63,555 bases of DNA from Okeania sp. SIO1I7 (GTDB taxonomy: Bacteria; Cyanobacteriota; Cyanobacteriia; Cyanobacteriales; Microcoleaceae): assembly GCA_010672585.1 (NCBI GenBank), contig JAAHGF010000036.1:1-63555 (forward strand), in the 5' to 3' direction. Position 1 is the stretch's first letter; each line of letters begins with the position of its first letter. This document shows positions 1-8,845 of this stretch, one piece after another. Under the pieces are notes generated by a model that did no database searches, was not told where the DNA came from, and saw only the letters and a list, made by a program, of their open reading frames with translations. The position numbers were made by a program, and so were the translations under genes.

Positions 1-380
1 CGTTAATGCCTGTGGATGAGTAACCGCCGACGGCCTCACTTGTTTGCGCAGCATTCCGCAGGAAAGCAGGAAGTAAACATCAATTTGTCGCATCGATGTG
101 ACTCTTTGTATCAGTTTTATGAAGCAGTCCGTAGTTAACTTTCCTGGCGGGAAGTCCCGCGCTCTCCCGCAGGGGAGCGGAGGGATGGGAAAGCCAGGGC
201 CAGGATTCGGATACCTTCATAAGCTAAACGTTCACAAGCCCTTGACAAGCTAGCTACATTTTGTTATTCTCCAGTTCAAAACAGGGGGAGGACATCACCT
301 CTGTCTAAACAGCGGTCAGGGTTTCCCAGACTGAAGAATCCCGCGTTGTCCCGTAAGGGCAACGTCGGGAGTATGTCAAG
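1..380 (+). mobile_element. IS200/IS605-type right-end remnant: tnpB tail and omegaRNA-like 3' region
   Basis: The first ~130 bases still translate, across stops and frame changes, into a TnpB-like C-terminal tail (VNACG, then EVNINLSHRC). They are followed by a GC-rich stem (cccgcgctctcccgcagggg, about 150-170) and a terminal hairpin ending in cgtcgggagtatgtca at about 365-379. The same terminal hairpin with GAGTATGTCA is found at the right ends near 11700 and 41030 in this window. In IS200/IS605 elements this 3' region encodes the guide (omega) RNA of TnpB. The rest of the element lies outside the window. The tail near 42-67 also contains the short gcgcagcattccgcaggaaa repeat. Assignment rests on internal comparison plus family knowledge. 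Confidence 0.6.
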
Positions 381-392
381 AGACAGAATTAA

Positions 393-538
393 TATCATGT
401 CCGGATAATTAGTGATAAAAAAACTTTCTCCTTCTCCTCCTCTTTCTTCTTCTTTATTTCCCTCCTGGGAGGGGCTAGGGGTGGGTTGACTCCTGAAGAC
501 TCCATCATTTATTTATAACTGTTCAACCGGACATGATA
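393..538. repeat. MITE-like element, TCATGTCCGG terminal repeats, TA target
   Basis: Inverted ends TCATGTCCGG (395-404) and CCGGACATGA (527-536) are each bordered by TA (393-394, 537-538), the target expected for IS630/Tc1-type elements. The interior is pyrimidine-rich followed by a gggaggggctaggggtgggt block and encodes nothing I recognise. A second complete copy lies at 2986-3257. Half copies or single ends are at 711-722, 6150-6180, 6262-6275, 6428-6443 and 17881-17893. Confidence 0.75.
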
Positions 539-687
539 TAATTCATCGATTTCAATTCCCTCATTAATACTCAATCTGGCGATCGCTCTATTTTTTGACT
601 ACAAAGGTAAGGCGTGAAGCAGCTATGCTGAAAGGTTAAGGGGCTACAAAAAAGTACCTTGATTCGGTGGACTTGGTATCATCGAAC

Positions 688-901
688 GGCGTTGGTGAAA
701 AGAGGTATGATATCATGTCCGGAGCAGAGTGCCATAGAACTCTGTTCCGCGCTCCGCGACCAAAAAACTTTCTCCTTCTACTCCTCTTTCTTCTTCTTTC
801 TTCCCCTCCTGGGAAGGGCTAGGGGTGGGTTGACTCCTGAGGACTGACTCCTGAGGACTGGGTAATTAAGATTAATATCATACACGCGCTTCACCAACGC
901 C
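688..901. repeat. MITE-like element, GGCGTTGGTGAA terminal repeats, 8-bp TSD
   Basis: Terminal inverted repeats GGCGTTGGTGAA (688-699) and TTCACCAACGCC (890-901) are flanked by a perfect 8-bp direct repeat CATCGAAC (680-687 and 902-909), a clear target-site duplication. The left end runs directly into a TCATGTCCGG end (from 713), so two element families are nested or chimeric. A 62-codon open frame across 659-847 is composed of this repeat and is not a gene. A second copy with its own TSD is at 6040-6306. Apart from this element and the one at 393-538, nothing is recognisable in 381-1052. Confidence 0.85.
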
Positions 902-1052
902 CATCGAACTATAACAATTGGCTAATTTTTTTTGTCTATTGCTTATACAGCCTTTTCCCAAGCTTTTTGATCTTGTCTCCTACCTTGTCCAAAAATCCGA
1001 TGAAATGATAGATTATATTAATATTTAATTAAGAAATATTAATATCAATTCT

Positions 1053-2576
1053 ATGTCCTCTAAAAAAACTAGACAAAAATCAAAAATTGTGGTATTAGGT
1101 GCTGGTATTGGTGGCCTAACAGCAGGAGCATTACTGGCCCACAAAGGCTATCAAGTCCACATATTCGACCAAGCGATCATTCCTGGTGGCTGTGCTTCTA
1201 CCTTTAAACGACGCGGTTTCACTTTCGATGTTGGTGCAACTCAAGTAGCAGGTTTAGAAACAGGTGGTATTCATCACCGGATTTTCTCTGAGTTGGATAT
1301 CGACATTCCGAACGCCACCAACTGTGACCCTGCCTGTGCCGTATTTCTACCAGGAGAGACTCAACCTATTAATGTTTGGCGCGACCCCAAAAAATGGCAA
1401 CAAGAGAGACTTCAGCAGTTTCCCGGTAGCGAAGCTTTTTGGCAACTAATGACAAAATTATTTGAGGTAAGTTGGAAGTTTCAAGGGCGAGACCCAGTTT
1501 TACCACCGCGCAATATTTGGGATATGTGGCAGTTAGCAAAAGCAGTAGGTCTGGATACTTTGATTACAGTGCCATTTACTTTGATGACGGTAGCAGATGC
1601 GTTACGGTTGTATGGTTTGAATGATAATCTACGGTTGAAAACATTTCTGGATTTACAACTGAAACTTTACTCTCAAGTAGGTACAGAAGAAACAGCTCTA
1701 CTTTATGCTGCTACCGCTTTAGCTGTTTCTCAAGCTCCCCAGGGTTTGTATCATCTTCAGGGAAGTATGCAGGTGTTAAGCGATCGCCTGGTTGCAGCTT
1801 TAGAAAGAGACGGAGGACAACTCTTCATGGGTCATACTGTCGAACAGATATGTATAGATAAGGGTAAAGCTACTGGTGTCAAAGTCAAAAATCAAAAAAC
1901 TGGAGAAACTTGGGTAGAAACTGCCGATCATATTGTGGCTAATGTCACTGTGCAAAACTTAGTGAAGTTAGTGGAAGATGAAAATCAGACCTCACACCCA
2001 ATGCCAGGTTACAAAAATCGAGTGAATAAACTCCCTTCACCATCGGGTGCGTTTGTGATTTATTTGGGAGTAGATGAAAGTGCTATTCCAGCAAACTGTC
2101 CGCCTCATTTGCAGTTTTTCTACAATTATGACGGTCCTATTGGAGAAAATAATTCTTTGTTTGTATCAGTGAGTCATCCTGGAGACGGTCGCGCTCCCAC
2201 AGGTAAAGCAACAATTACAGCTTCAAGTTTTACCGATACTCAGATTTGGAGACATTGCCAAGATTATCAGGGTTTGAAGCAGCAATATACTCAGGAAGCG
2301 ATCGCTCGTTTGAGTGAATATTTTTATTTAAAACCTGAAACAATAGTTCATCAAGAAGCGGCGACACCTCGTACTTTTGTTAAATTTACAGCACGGGAGG
2401 AAGGTGTTGTAGGTGGTGTTGGTCAGCGTCTTTCAACTTTCGGACCTTTTGGATTTGCCAATCGTACTCCCATTCAGGATTTATGGTTGGTAGGAGATTC
2501 TACTCATCCGGGAGAGGGTACGGCAGGAGTGTCTTATTCAGCATTGACTGTGGTGCGACAGATTGAATACTTGTAA
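1053..2576 (+). CDS. crtD: FAD-dependent carotenoid desaturase, CrtD type (C-3',4' desaturase)
   Basis: This 507-residue flavoprotein of the phytoene-desaturase superfamily opens with a Rossmann dinucleotide-binding motif, VVLGAGIGGLTAG, at about residues 13-25. It has the family IPGGCAS/F..GATQ stretch after it and ends with the FAD-binding C-terminal signature LVGDSTHPGEGTAGVSYSAL. Family members remove hydrogens from or isomerise membrane carotenoids. The N-terminal wording and length fit the cyanobacterial CrtD group (myxol glycoside/myxoxanthophyll synthesis) better than CrtH isomerase, but CrtH or CrtO-like activity cannot be excluded by eye. HIP1 sites lie inside the gene. No strong Shine-Dalgarno is seen upstream. 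The gene stands alone between repeat-rich gaps. Confidence 0.8.
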   Translation: MSSKKTRQKSKIVVLGAGIGGLTAGALLAHKGYQVHIFDQAIIPGGCASTFKRRGFTFDVGATQVAGLETGGIHHRIFSELDIDIPNATNCDPACAVFLPGETQPINVWRDPKKWQQERLQQFPGSEAFWQLMTKLFEVSWKFQGRDPVLPPRNIWDMWQLAKAVGLDTLITVPFTLMTVADALRLYGLNDNLRLKTFLDLQLKLYSQVGTEETALLYAATALAVSQAPQGLYHLQGSMQVLSDRLVAALERDGGQLFMGHTVEQICIDKGKATGVKVKNQKTGETWVETADHIVANVTVQNLVKLVEDENQTSHPMPGYKNRVNKLPSPSGAFVIYLGVDESAIPANCPPHLQFFYNYDGPIGENNSLFVSVSHPGDGRAPTGKATITASSFTDTQIWRHCQDYQGLKQQYTQEAIARLSEYFYLKPETIVHQEAATPRTFVKFTAREEGVVGGVGQRLSTFGPFGFANRTPIQDLWLVGDSTHPGEGTAGVSYSALTVVRQIEYL

Positions 2577-3382
2577 AATCCAAGATAGCGAGTGGGGGAG
2601 TGGGGGAGTGGGGGAGATTAAATATTGAAGTAATTAGGGTTTGCTGAAAAATTGGTTGGTGGGGGTAGGACACACCGGACGCACCAGACGCACCAGACGC
2701 ACCAGACGCGAAGGGGAGTAAGAATCTTGTCTGCTCAAAATCCTAACTTTTTGAGCATAAAGAGCTGAAAACCAGGCACTTTTTCAAGACCTAAAAAGGC
2801 TAAAATCTTTATCTGTCAATGCTTTAATATTTAATCAGCAAGCCCTAATTATAGAATTATCAACATATACTATATAACCGGATTCTATATAATATCATCA
2901 GGACTTACGCACCAAGTGCCTTATGTAGTAGGGGCGAATGCCATTCGCCCTCTACGGATAGCATATTGTCTAAGAATTTGCGTAATATCATGTCCGGATA
3001 ATAGCGTGATGAAAAAACTTATCATGAGTGCTTACAGCGCTTTTGCTCATTGATCAACCACATCTTCACACATCAAACCTTGTAGGGACGTTCCATGGAA
3101 CGTCTGTGGTCTACCGTGCAGGAAAACTGCTGTAAACAGTAAATCTTTCTATTTTCCCTACTCCCCTACTCCCCTACTCCCCGTAGGGACGTTGCATGCA
3201 ACGTCCCTACCCCGCTCCCCTACTATCTTAATAATAAGTATTCAACCGGACATGATATAAGTCCCGATCGTGTCTGGTTGAATACTTATAAATAAACTAC
3301 AGAGGAGTCAGGAGTCAGGAGGGAAGAATAACGCAAGATTTTTCCTTCTTCCTTCTTCTGCTATAACAAACGTCTATCAAGT
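2577..3382. other. Intergenic region of repeats and palindromes
   Basis: No gene is visible. The region holds a short ggggagtg tandem (about 2592-2616), the AGGGTTTGC element (2636-2846), a ggggcgaatg/cattcgccc palindrome (2931-2950), the TCATGTCCGG element (2986-3257) with two perfect palindromes inside it (3087-3104 centred on ccatgg; 3183-3210 centred on tgcatgca), and a shared gaataacgcaagattttt/ccttcttcc block (about 3328-3365) also seen near 27325, 34250 and 63255. Confidence 0.7.
2636..2846. repeat. AGGGTTTGC-family element, 4-bp AATT TSD
   Basis: The left end AGGGTTTGCTGA (2636-2647) pairs with the right end TCAGCAAGCCCT (2835-2846). Both sides carry AATT (2632-2635 and 2847-2850). 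The right half holds the conserved family core (a Tttttgagc block, then ccaggcactttttcaag and ctttatctgtcaatg). Other copies begin or end at 11016, 26134-26749, 30652, 46597-46831, 56966-57255, 60645 and 62871-63140. Confidence 0.8.
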
Positions 3383-5761
3383 CTATGCAAGGAAATGAAC
3401 GCTACTGATATTATTGCCGCTCAATTCACTAAAAAACTCTTCAAATGTACCTGATGTTGAAGAACCCAGAGTATTTGGATTAAAGATAAATACATCTCTG
3501 CTTTTACCCGATACATCAGTTACAGCAAAGTTGCCAGTTGTAGACATAAGTAGTTGCTCTCCATTAATACCGATAGCATCAATGTCTTCACTACCCTTAG
3601 TCAGCTCTACATCGCTACCGTCGAATTCAAGAGACCAAGTTCCACTGGTGTTACTGCCTAATGTATCAGAATTGAAACGCAGTATATCTTCATCTTTACC
3701 GCTAACTCCTGATACAGAAATGCCCCCTCGAGTGGAAATTAGAAGGTCTCCAGTAAGAGGATCGACACTCAGACCATCAATATCTTCACCACCTTTAGTT
3801 AAGCCAACATCTGAACCATCGAAGTATAACTCAAAAGATCCGCTACTGTTGTCTCCAGGTGATGTGGGAGTGAATTTAACAATATCAGAGTCATCTACTA
3901 CATTTTCAATGCCATTGATATTTCTAGGTCTCTCAAAAGAAAACAGTATTTCATTATTATCAAGCACTTCAAAGGCATCAATCCTAAAACCGTTAAGACC
4001 AACATCTGAACCATCAAAGAACTTACTGAAACTCTGGTCAGCTAGATTATACTCAACGATGTCTTCTCGTCTGAAACTAACTCCACCTAGAGTTTGGTTG
4101 TTTTTTAGGCTAAACAGTAAAGATTCTGTTTCGGGAGTTGGTAGCTCAGGTTCGGGAGTTGGTGGCTCAGGTTCGGGAGTTGGTAGCTCAGGTTCGGGAG
4201 TTGGTAGCTCAGGTTCGGGAGTTGGTAGCTCAGGTTCGGGAGTTGGTAGCTCAGGTTCGGGAGTTGGTAGCTCAGGTTCGGGAGTTGGTGGCTCAGGTTC
4301 GGGAGTTGGTGGCTCAGGTTCGGGAGCTGGTGACTGAGGTTCCTGTACTTCATAAGCACCGATATCTACCGTACCATTGATAATGCGATCGAATCCCTGC
4401 CCCCTTTGGTCGAACGTTAATCCAGTTGCACCTCCGTTGTCTCCTGCATCAATAGCAATACTATCGGGGAGTAAGGCGTGGGTTTCAGTGGAACCGCCGT
4501 TATTTTGTAGGGGACCCAAACCAGGATCGCCTGATAAAAATGGATTGTAATGGCCGTCTTCAATCAGGTTGTTGAGGTTAGTGTCGATCTTGTTACTATT
4601 CAGGACGGCATCGCGACCAGTGCTGTTGGCAATAATGGTATTGGTAAGGTTTGTCGTCCCTCCACTAAATAAACCACCTCCAAGTCCATCAGCAGAATTA
4701 CCAGAAATAGTGGAATTGGTAATTGTTGCGATACCAGAACTACTGAAAATACCTCCACCGTCAGCGCTCTTACCCGCAGTACTGTTATAAGAAATAGTAG
4801 AGTTAACAACGGTTAAATTACCATTTTTACTGTAAACTCCGCCACCATCTGTTTTATCCAGGCCAACTGCTGAATTACCTGAGACAGTTGAATTGGAAAT
4901 TTCTAGATCGCCATTGCGACTAAAAATACCGCCCCCATCAGCAGACCCGTACTCACTGGTCATGAATGTGGAATTATTAGCTATGGTTGAGTTTGCGATT
5001 GTCGTATTACCGTGGCGATTATAAATCCCACCACCGCTACCAAAGGCAGTTCCTTCAAGAGTATTGCCAGAGATAGTAGAATTAGTAACCGTTATGTCAC
5101 TATGCCAACTGTAAATCGCACCACCATCACTTAGACCACCAGTGACTTTATTACCGGAAATAGTGCTATCGACAACGTTGAGCTGACCATACCGGATAGA
5201 CACACCACCACCGTCAGGATCGTCACCAAAATTTTCTTCAAATTGGGGATTTCCATCGGCTAATTGTCCCTGAACTTCATTGTTAATAATATCCGTGTTG
5301 ATGATAGTTAAATTACTATCGTGGCTGTCAATTCCCCCACCATCAACTAATATGTCATATTGACCCTCGATGCCAATTGAGGTATTGCCAGAGATGATAC
5401 TGTTTTGAACGGTCAGATTCTCTGAGGTGAAAATTCCACCACCACCACCTATGGGATTACCTCCAGTAATGGTCAAGCCATCTATGAACACATTTATCAG
5501 GTCGTCACTGTCGTTATCGATGTTAAAGACTCGAAAGCCATTCTCTTGTGCATCCACTGTCAGCAGATTTGCACCTAATCCATTGATGGTGAGAGAATCG
5601 GTGATGGATAATTCTCCACTGGTAAGTCTGATTGTCATTCCTGTGAGGGAACTATCAAAGGTAATGATATCGGCATCCGGCATCGCATTTGCCATGGCAA
5701 TAGCATCTCGCAGACTGCCATTACCCGCATCCATGGTGTTGGTTACATTAAAAGTTGCCAT
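3383..5761 (-). CDS. Large right-handed beta-helix repeat protein with PEPELPT linker and FDGSDV repeats
   Basis: This 792-residue protein is probably exported. Residues 1-60 match the opening often seen in adhesin/choice-of-anchor-type proteins (FNVTNTMDAGNGSLRDAI). Residues about 70-440 are parallel beta-helix repeats with recurrent N-S-T-I-S-G-N rungs and GGGI turns. About 470-545 is a proline/glutamate linker of roughly ten PEPELPT-like units. The C-terminal ~230 residues form three units, each with a FDGSDV motif and a D-I-(V/L)-x-F segment, resembling beta-propeller blades. No classical signal peptide is visible. It is a tandem paralog of 6344-7915, with near-identical 5' DNA. A cell-surface or secreted role is inferred. 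Confidence 0.75.
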   Translation of the reverse strand: MATFNVTNTMDAGNGSLRDAIAMANAMPDADIITFDSSLTGMTIRLTSGELSITDSLTINGLGANLLTVDAQENGFRVFNIDNDSDDLINVFIDGLTITGGNPIGGGGGIFTSENLTVQNSIISGNTSIGIEGQYDILVDGGGIDSHDSNLTIINTDIINNEVQGQLADGNPQFEENFGDDPDGGGVSIRYGQLNVVDSTISGNKVTGGLSDGGAIYSWHSDITVTNSTISGNTLEGTAFGSGGGIYNRHGNTTIANSTIANNSTFMTSEYGSADGGGIFSRNGDLEISNSTVSGNSAVGLDKTDGGGVYSKNGNLTVVNSTISYNSTAGKSADGGGIFSSSGIATITNSTISGNSADGLGGGLFSGGTTNLTNTIIANSTGRDAVLNSNKIDTNLNNLIEDGHYNPFLSGDPGLGPLQNNGGSTETHALLPDSIAIDAGDNGGATGLTFDQRGQGFDRIINGTVDIGAYEVQEPQSPAPEPEPPTPEPEPPTPEPELPTPEPELPTPEPELPTPEPELPTPEPELPTPEPEPPTPEPELPTPETESLLFSLKNNQTLGGVSFRREDIVEYNLADQSFSKFFDGSDVGLNGFRIDAFEVLDNNEILFSFERPRNINGIENVVDDSDIVKFTPTSPGDNSSGSFELYFDGSDVGLTKGGEDIDGLSVDPLTGDLLISTRGGISVSGVSGKDEDILRFNSDTLGSNTSGTWSLEFDGSDVELTKGSEDIDAIGINGEQLLMSTTGNFAVTDVSGKSRDVFIFNPNTLGSSTSGTFEEFFSELSGNNISSVHFLA
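4125..4335 (-). repeat. 21-bp in-frame tandem repeat coding PEPELPT units
   Basis: About ten direct copies of a 21-bp unit (plus strand ggttcgggagttggtagctca) lie back to back, differing only by single-base changes that alternate L and P. They code the Pro/Glu linker of the beta-helix protein. There are no spacers, so this is not a CRISPR array. Copy number could vary by slippage. The repeat is absent from the paralog at 6344-7915. Confidence 0.95.
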
Positions 5762-6343
5762 AAAATTAGAATCTCTTGTTTATTTTGTTTAACTTTATTT
5801 AAATTTTGGGCTTTGTTGGATAAAAACACTAGAAACCTTATTTTTACAAAACTTATAGTTAATTTAAAATCTTGCATAGCACAGCAAGAGATAAGAGATA
5901 TCTATGTAACAAAGCTGTAAATTTAATATAGTATAAACCCGATTGCTTTTCACTAATTTGTGAGTAGCTTTACAGAATCTTCATAATACATAGATTTTTA
6001 TCCATAAAAATACGGAACGGAGATGTCTATTGATTTAGTGGCGTTGGTGAAGCGCGTGTATGATATTAATCTTAATTATTGAGGAGTCAGGAGGGAAGAA
6101 AGAAGAATAAAGAGGAATATAAGGAGAAAGTTTTTTGTTCGCGCTCTTATCCAGACATGATATCATATCATGTCCGGTAGCATCGGTCTTGTATAGTAAA
6201 TAGGCAACAGGCAAGAAAAACACTTAAATTTCCTGTAGATATCCACGCTAACTTTTACACAAACGATACCAACGGACATGATATCATACCTCTTTTAACC
6301 AACGCCGATTTAGTTACTCCTAAAATGTTGCGCAACTGGTTTA
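5762..6343. other. Spacer between the duplicated beta-helix genes
   Basis: The gap is AT-rich with no gene. It carries the second GGCGTTGGTGAA element (6040-6306), which contains back-to-back TCATGTCCGG ends around 6150-6180. The 5' leaders of the two beta-helix genes (tctcttgtttattttg... and tctcctgtttattttg...) are also duplicated. Confidence 0.7.
6040..6306. repeat. MITE-like element, GGCGTTGGTGAA family, 8-bp TSD
   Basis: The left end GGCGTTGGTGAA (6040-6051) and right end TTAACCAACGCC (6295-6306) are flanked by perfect 8-bp repeats GATTTAGT (6032-6039 and 6307-6314). Both borders of this element run into TATGATAT/TCATGTCCGG sequence as in the copy at 688-901. Interiors of the two copies differ in length (267 versus 214 bp). 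No protein is coded. Confidence 0.85.
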
Positions 6344-7915
6344 CTAACTGCTGCTACTGTAGTTTACCTTTCTGAAAACGGCTATAAGTAAAAATGCTAC
6401 AAAAAAAAGACTGAAAATCATGCCTGATATCAAGTCCGGATAATTAGGACTCAACAATAAAGATTGAGAATAGGGAGTTGGTGGCTGGTGTTGCTGTACT
6501 TCATAAGCACCGATATCTACGGTACCATTACCAATGCGATCGAATCCCTGCCCCCGTTGGTCGGACGTTAATCCAGTTGCACCTCTGTTATCCCCTGCAT
6601 CAATAGCAATACTACCGGGGAGTAAGGCATGAGTTTCAGTGAAACCACCGTTATCTTGTAGGGGACCTAAACCAGGATCGCCTGATAAAAATGGATTGTA
6701 ATGGCCGTCTTCAATCAAATTGTTGAGGTTAGTGTCGATCTTGCTATTATTCAGGACGGCATCGCGACCAGTGCTGTTGGCAATGATGGTATTGGTAAGG
6801 TTTGTCCTCCCTTCACTAAATAAGCCACCTCCACGTCCATCAGCAGAATTACCATAAATGGTAGAATTGGTAATCGTTGCGATACCAGTACTACTAAAAA
6901 TACCTCCACCATCCGCGCTATTACCTGCTGTACTGTTATAAGAAATAGTAGAGTTAACAACGGTTAAATCGCCTTTTTTACTGTAAACTCCGCCACCATC
7001 TGTTTTATCTAGACCAACTGCTGAATTACCTGAGACCGTTGAATTGGTAATTTCTAGATCGCCATTGCGACTAAAAATACCGCCTCCATCAGCAGACCCA
7101 TACTCACTGGTCATTAATGTCGAATTATCAGCAATGGTTGAGTTTGTGATTGTCGTATTACCGTGGCGGTTATAAATCCCACCACCGCTACCAAAGGCAG
7201 TTCCTTCAAGAGTATTGCCAGAAATAGTAGAATTAGTAATCGTTATGTCACTATACAAACTGTTAATCCCACCACCATCACTCGTACCACCGGTGACTTT
7301 ATTACCGGAAATAGTGCTATCAACAACGTTGAGCTGACCATTGAAGATGGAAACACCACCACCGTCAGGATCGTCACCAAAATTATTTGGATGTTGGGGG
7401 TTTCCGTAGGTTAATTGTCCCTTAACTTCATTGTTAATAATATCTGTGTTGATGATAGTTAAATTACTAGCGTAGCTTTCAATTCCGCCACCATCAAAGA
7501 ATTTTTCAAATTGGTCTTCGATACTGATTGAGGTATTGCCGAAGATGATACTGTCTTTAACGGTGAGATTTTCGGAGGTGGAAATTCCACCACCACCACC
7601 ACCTATGGGGTTGCCTCCAGTAATTGTTAAGCCATCTATGAATACATCAATTATACTGTCACTGTCATTATCAATATTGAAGACTCGAAAGCCATTCTCT
7701 TGTGCATCCACTGTCAGCAGATTTGCACCTAATCCATTGATGGTGAGAGAATCGGTGATGGATAATTCTCCACTGGTAAGTCTGATTGTCATTCCTGTGA
7801 GGGAACTATCAAAGGTAATGATATCGGCATCCGGCATCGCATTTGCCATGGCAATAGCATCTCGCAGACTGCCATTACCCGCATCCATGGTGTTGGTTAC
7901 ATTAAAAGTTGCCAT
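6344..7915 (-). CDS. Beta-helix repeat protein paralog with a repeat-derived C-terminus
   Basis: This 523-residue paralog shares with its neighbour (3383-5761) the N-terminus, the helix rungs (NSTISGN, GGGIYNRHGN) and the GTVDIGAYEVQ end of the helix. It lacks the Pro/Glu linker and FDGSDV units. After QHQPPTPYSQ the frame enters repeat DNA: the SPNYPDLISG stretch is coded by a TCATGTCCGG-type end (6428-6443). It then gives a hydrophobic segment (MIFSLFFVAFLLIAVF) and a tail from a tagtttacctttctga...ggctata repeat end (about 6350-6388). I infer a duplicated gene truncated and re-ended by insertions, possibly now membrane-anchored. A functional tail is uncertain. Confidence 0.7.
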   Translation of the reverse strand: MATFNVTNTMDAGNGSLRDAIAMANAMPDADIITFDSSLTGMTIRLTSGELSITDSLTINGLGANLLTVDAQENGFRVFNIDNDSDSIIDVFIDGLTITGGNPIGGGGGGISTSENLTVKDSIIFGNTSISIEDQFEKFFDGGGIESYASNLTIINTDIINNEVKGQLTYGNPQHPNNFGDDPDGGGVSIFNGQLNVVDSTISGNKVTGGTSDGGGINSLYSDITITNSTISGNTLEGTAFGSGGGIYNRHGNTTITNSTIADNSTLMTSEYGSADGGGIFSRNGDLEITNSTVSGNSAVGLDKTDGGGVYSKKGDLTVVNSTISYNSTAGNSADGGGIFSSTGIATITNSTIYGNSADGRGGGLFSEGRTNLTNTIIANSTGRDAVLNNSKIDTNLNNLIEDGHYNPFLSGDPGLGPLQDNGGFTETHALLPGSIAIDAGDNRGATGLTSDQRGQGFDRIGNGTVDIGAYEVQQHQPPTPYSQSLLLSPNYPDLISGMIFSLFFVAFLLIAVFRKVNYSSSS

Positions 7916-8845
7916 AATACGAGAATCTCCTGTTTATTTTGCCTAACTCGATCTTGATTTAGAGCTTTGTTGGATAACAATACCATAGATTAATGAAGTC
8001 AGAAGTCAGAAGCGAGTGTGTAATTCTGAGGTCCCCTACGGGGCGCCTACTGTGCGGAAGTAATTCCGCACACAGCCCCTCCAGAATGTAAGACACACTT
8101 CATTTCAGTCAGAAGTTATTTTTGTAAAGGGGATGCGTGAGCAACTCTCCAAAAATATTACGCCTTAAAAGGCGGGGTTTTAAACCCATATTATTTTGAT
8201 AATTAACAATAACTAGCGTGCTAATTATCAAAAAAGTTATTCAGTTTGATAAATTTTAACTTTGCCACTAATTTAACTAGATTTATCAAAGTATCTGACT
8301 ATACTAACGTAAGCATTCAGCTATCAGCTATCAGTTATGATTTATTAGCTCATTATCACATCGAAGGAGGAATTAGTCTTCAAAGATGATTAAAACTTAT
8401 GTTTGTGCAGCATTCGGTAGGAAATGAAATTGGTCATTAGCTAATTTTAGTAAGTTAAGTAGTTGTGCAAAATAAATTTCCTAGTTGAGAGAGAGAACAG
8501 AGAATAGGTTCAATAATGAATAATGAATAATGAATAATGAATAATTACCTCTCCTTGAAAAGAAGAGGATTGACTCAAAAGAAAATTTTTATTTATTATC
8601 CCCTTAAAAGGGGAGGCTTTAAACCACATTTTTTCGGTAATAGGGAGAAATAATTGATGATTTATGGATAAGATTGGAGATGTATAATAAAAGATGTAAT
8701 TGATTTTGCATAAGCACTTATTACGTTCAAAAGCTGAATGCTTACATACTAACTATTTATTAAAAAAGTAGACTTTACAAAGGTTAAACACTATCTTACA
8801 ATCAATATTAATTTGAACAAATATCAAAATATACCTTAATTAACT
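7916..8845. other. Repeat-filled gap upstream of ppk
   Basis: No gene is seen. About 7995-8095 is a gcgagtgtgtaattctgaggt... block with a reverse-oriented relative at 61018-61075. About 8103-8205 is a gtcagaagttatttttgtaa...ggggttttaaaccca block repeated at 27211-27303, with a small CGCCTTAAAAGGCG hairpin. 8309-8745 is a GTAAGCATTCAGC element. The AT-rich stretch 8746-8845 probably holds the ppk promoter, but I cannot point to a box. Confidence 0.65.
8309..8745. repeat. GTAAGCATTCAGC-family element with 8-bp TSD, carrying a nested repeat
   Basis: The left end GTAAGCATTCAGC (8309-8321) and right end GCTGAATGCTTAC (8733-8745) are flanked by perfect ATACTAAC repeats (8301-8308 and 8746-8753). 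Inside lies a second repeat (about 8518-8645) made of gaataat tandems, a ccccttaaaagggg hairpin and a tcggtaa end, which belongs to a separate interspersed family seen at 47318-47446 and 55580-55714. Confidence 0.85.

Noticed and set aside
4125-4335. CRISPR-like direct repeat array
   Set aside because: The 21-bp units abut directly, with no spacers, and code PEPELPT in frame. It is an intragenic tandem repeat.
3414-4337. Plus-strand open frame of 307 codons opposite the beta-helix gene
   Set aside because: It is a shadow of the minus-strand gene, low-complexity (SSGSGVG repeats) and without any family motif. The same applies to the plus-strand frames at 4138, 4569, 5427, 7163 and 7536.
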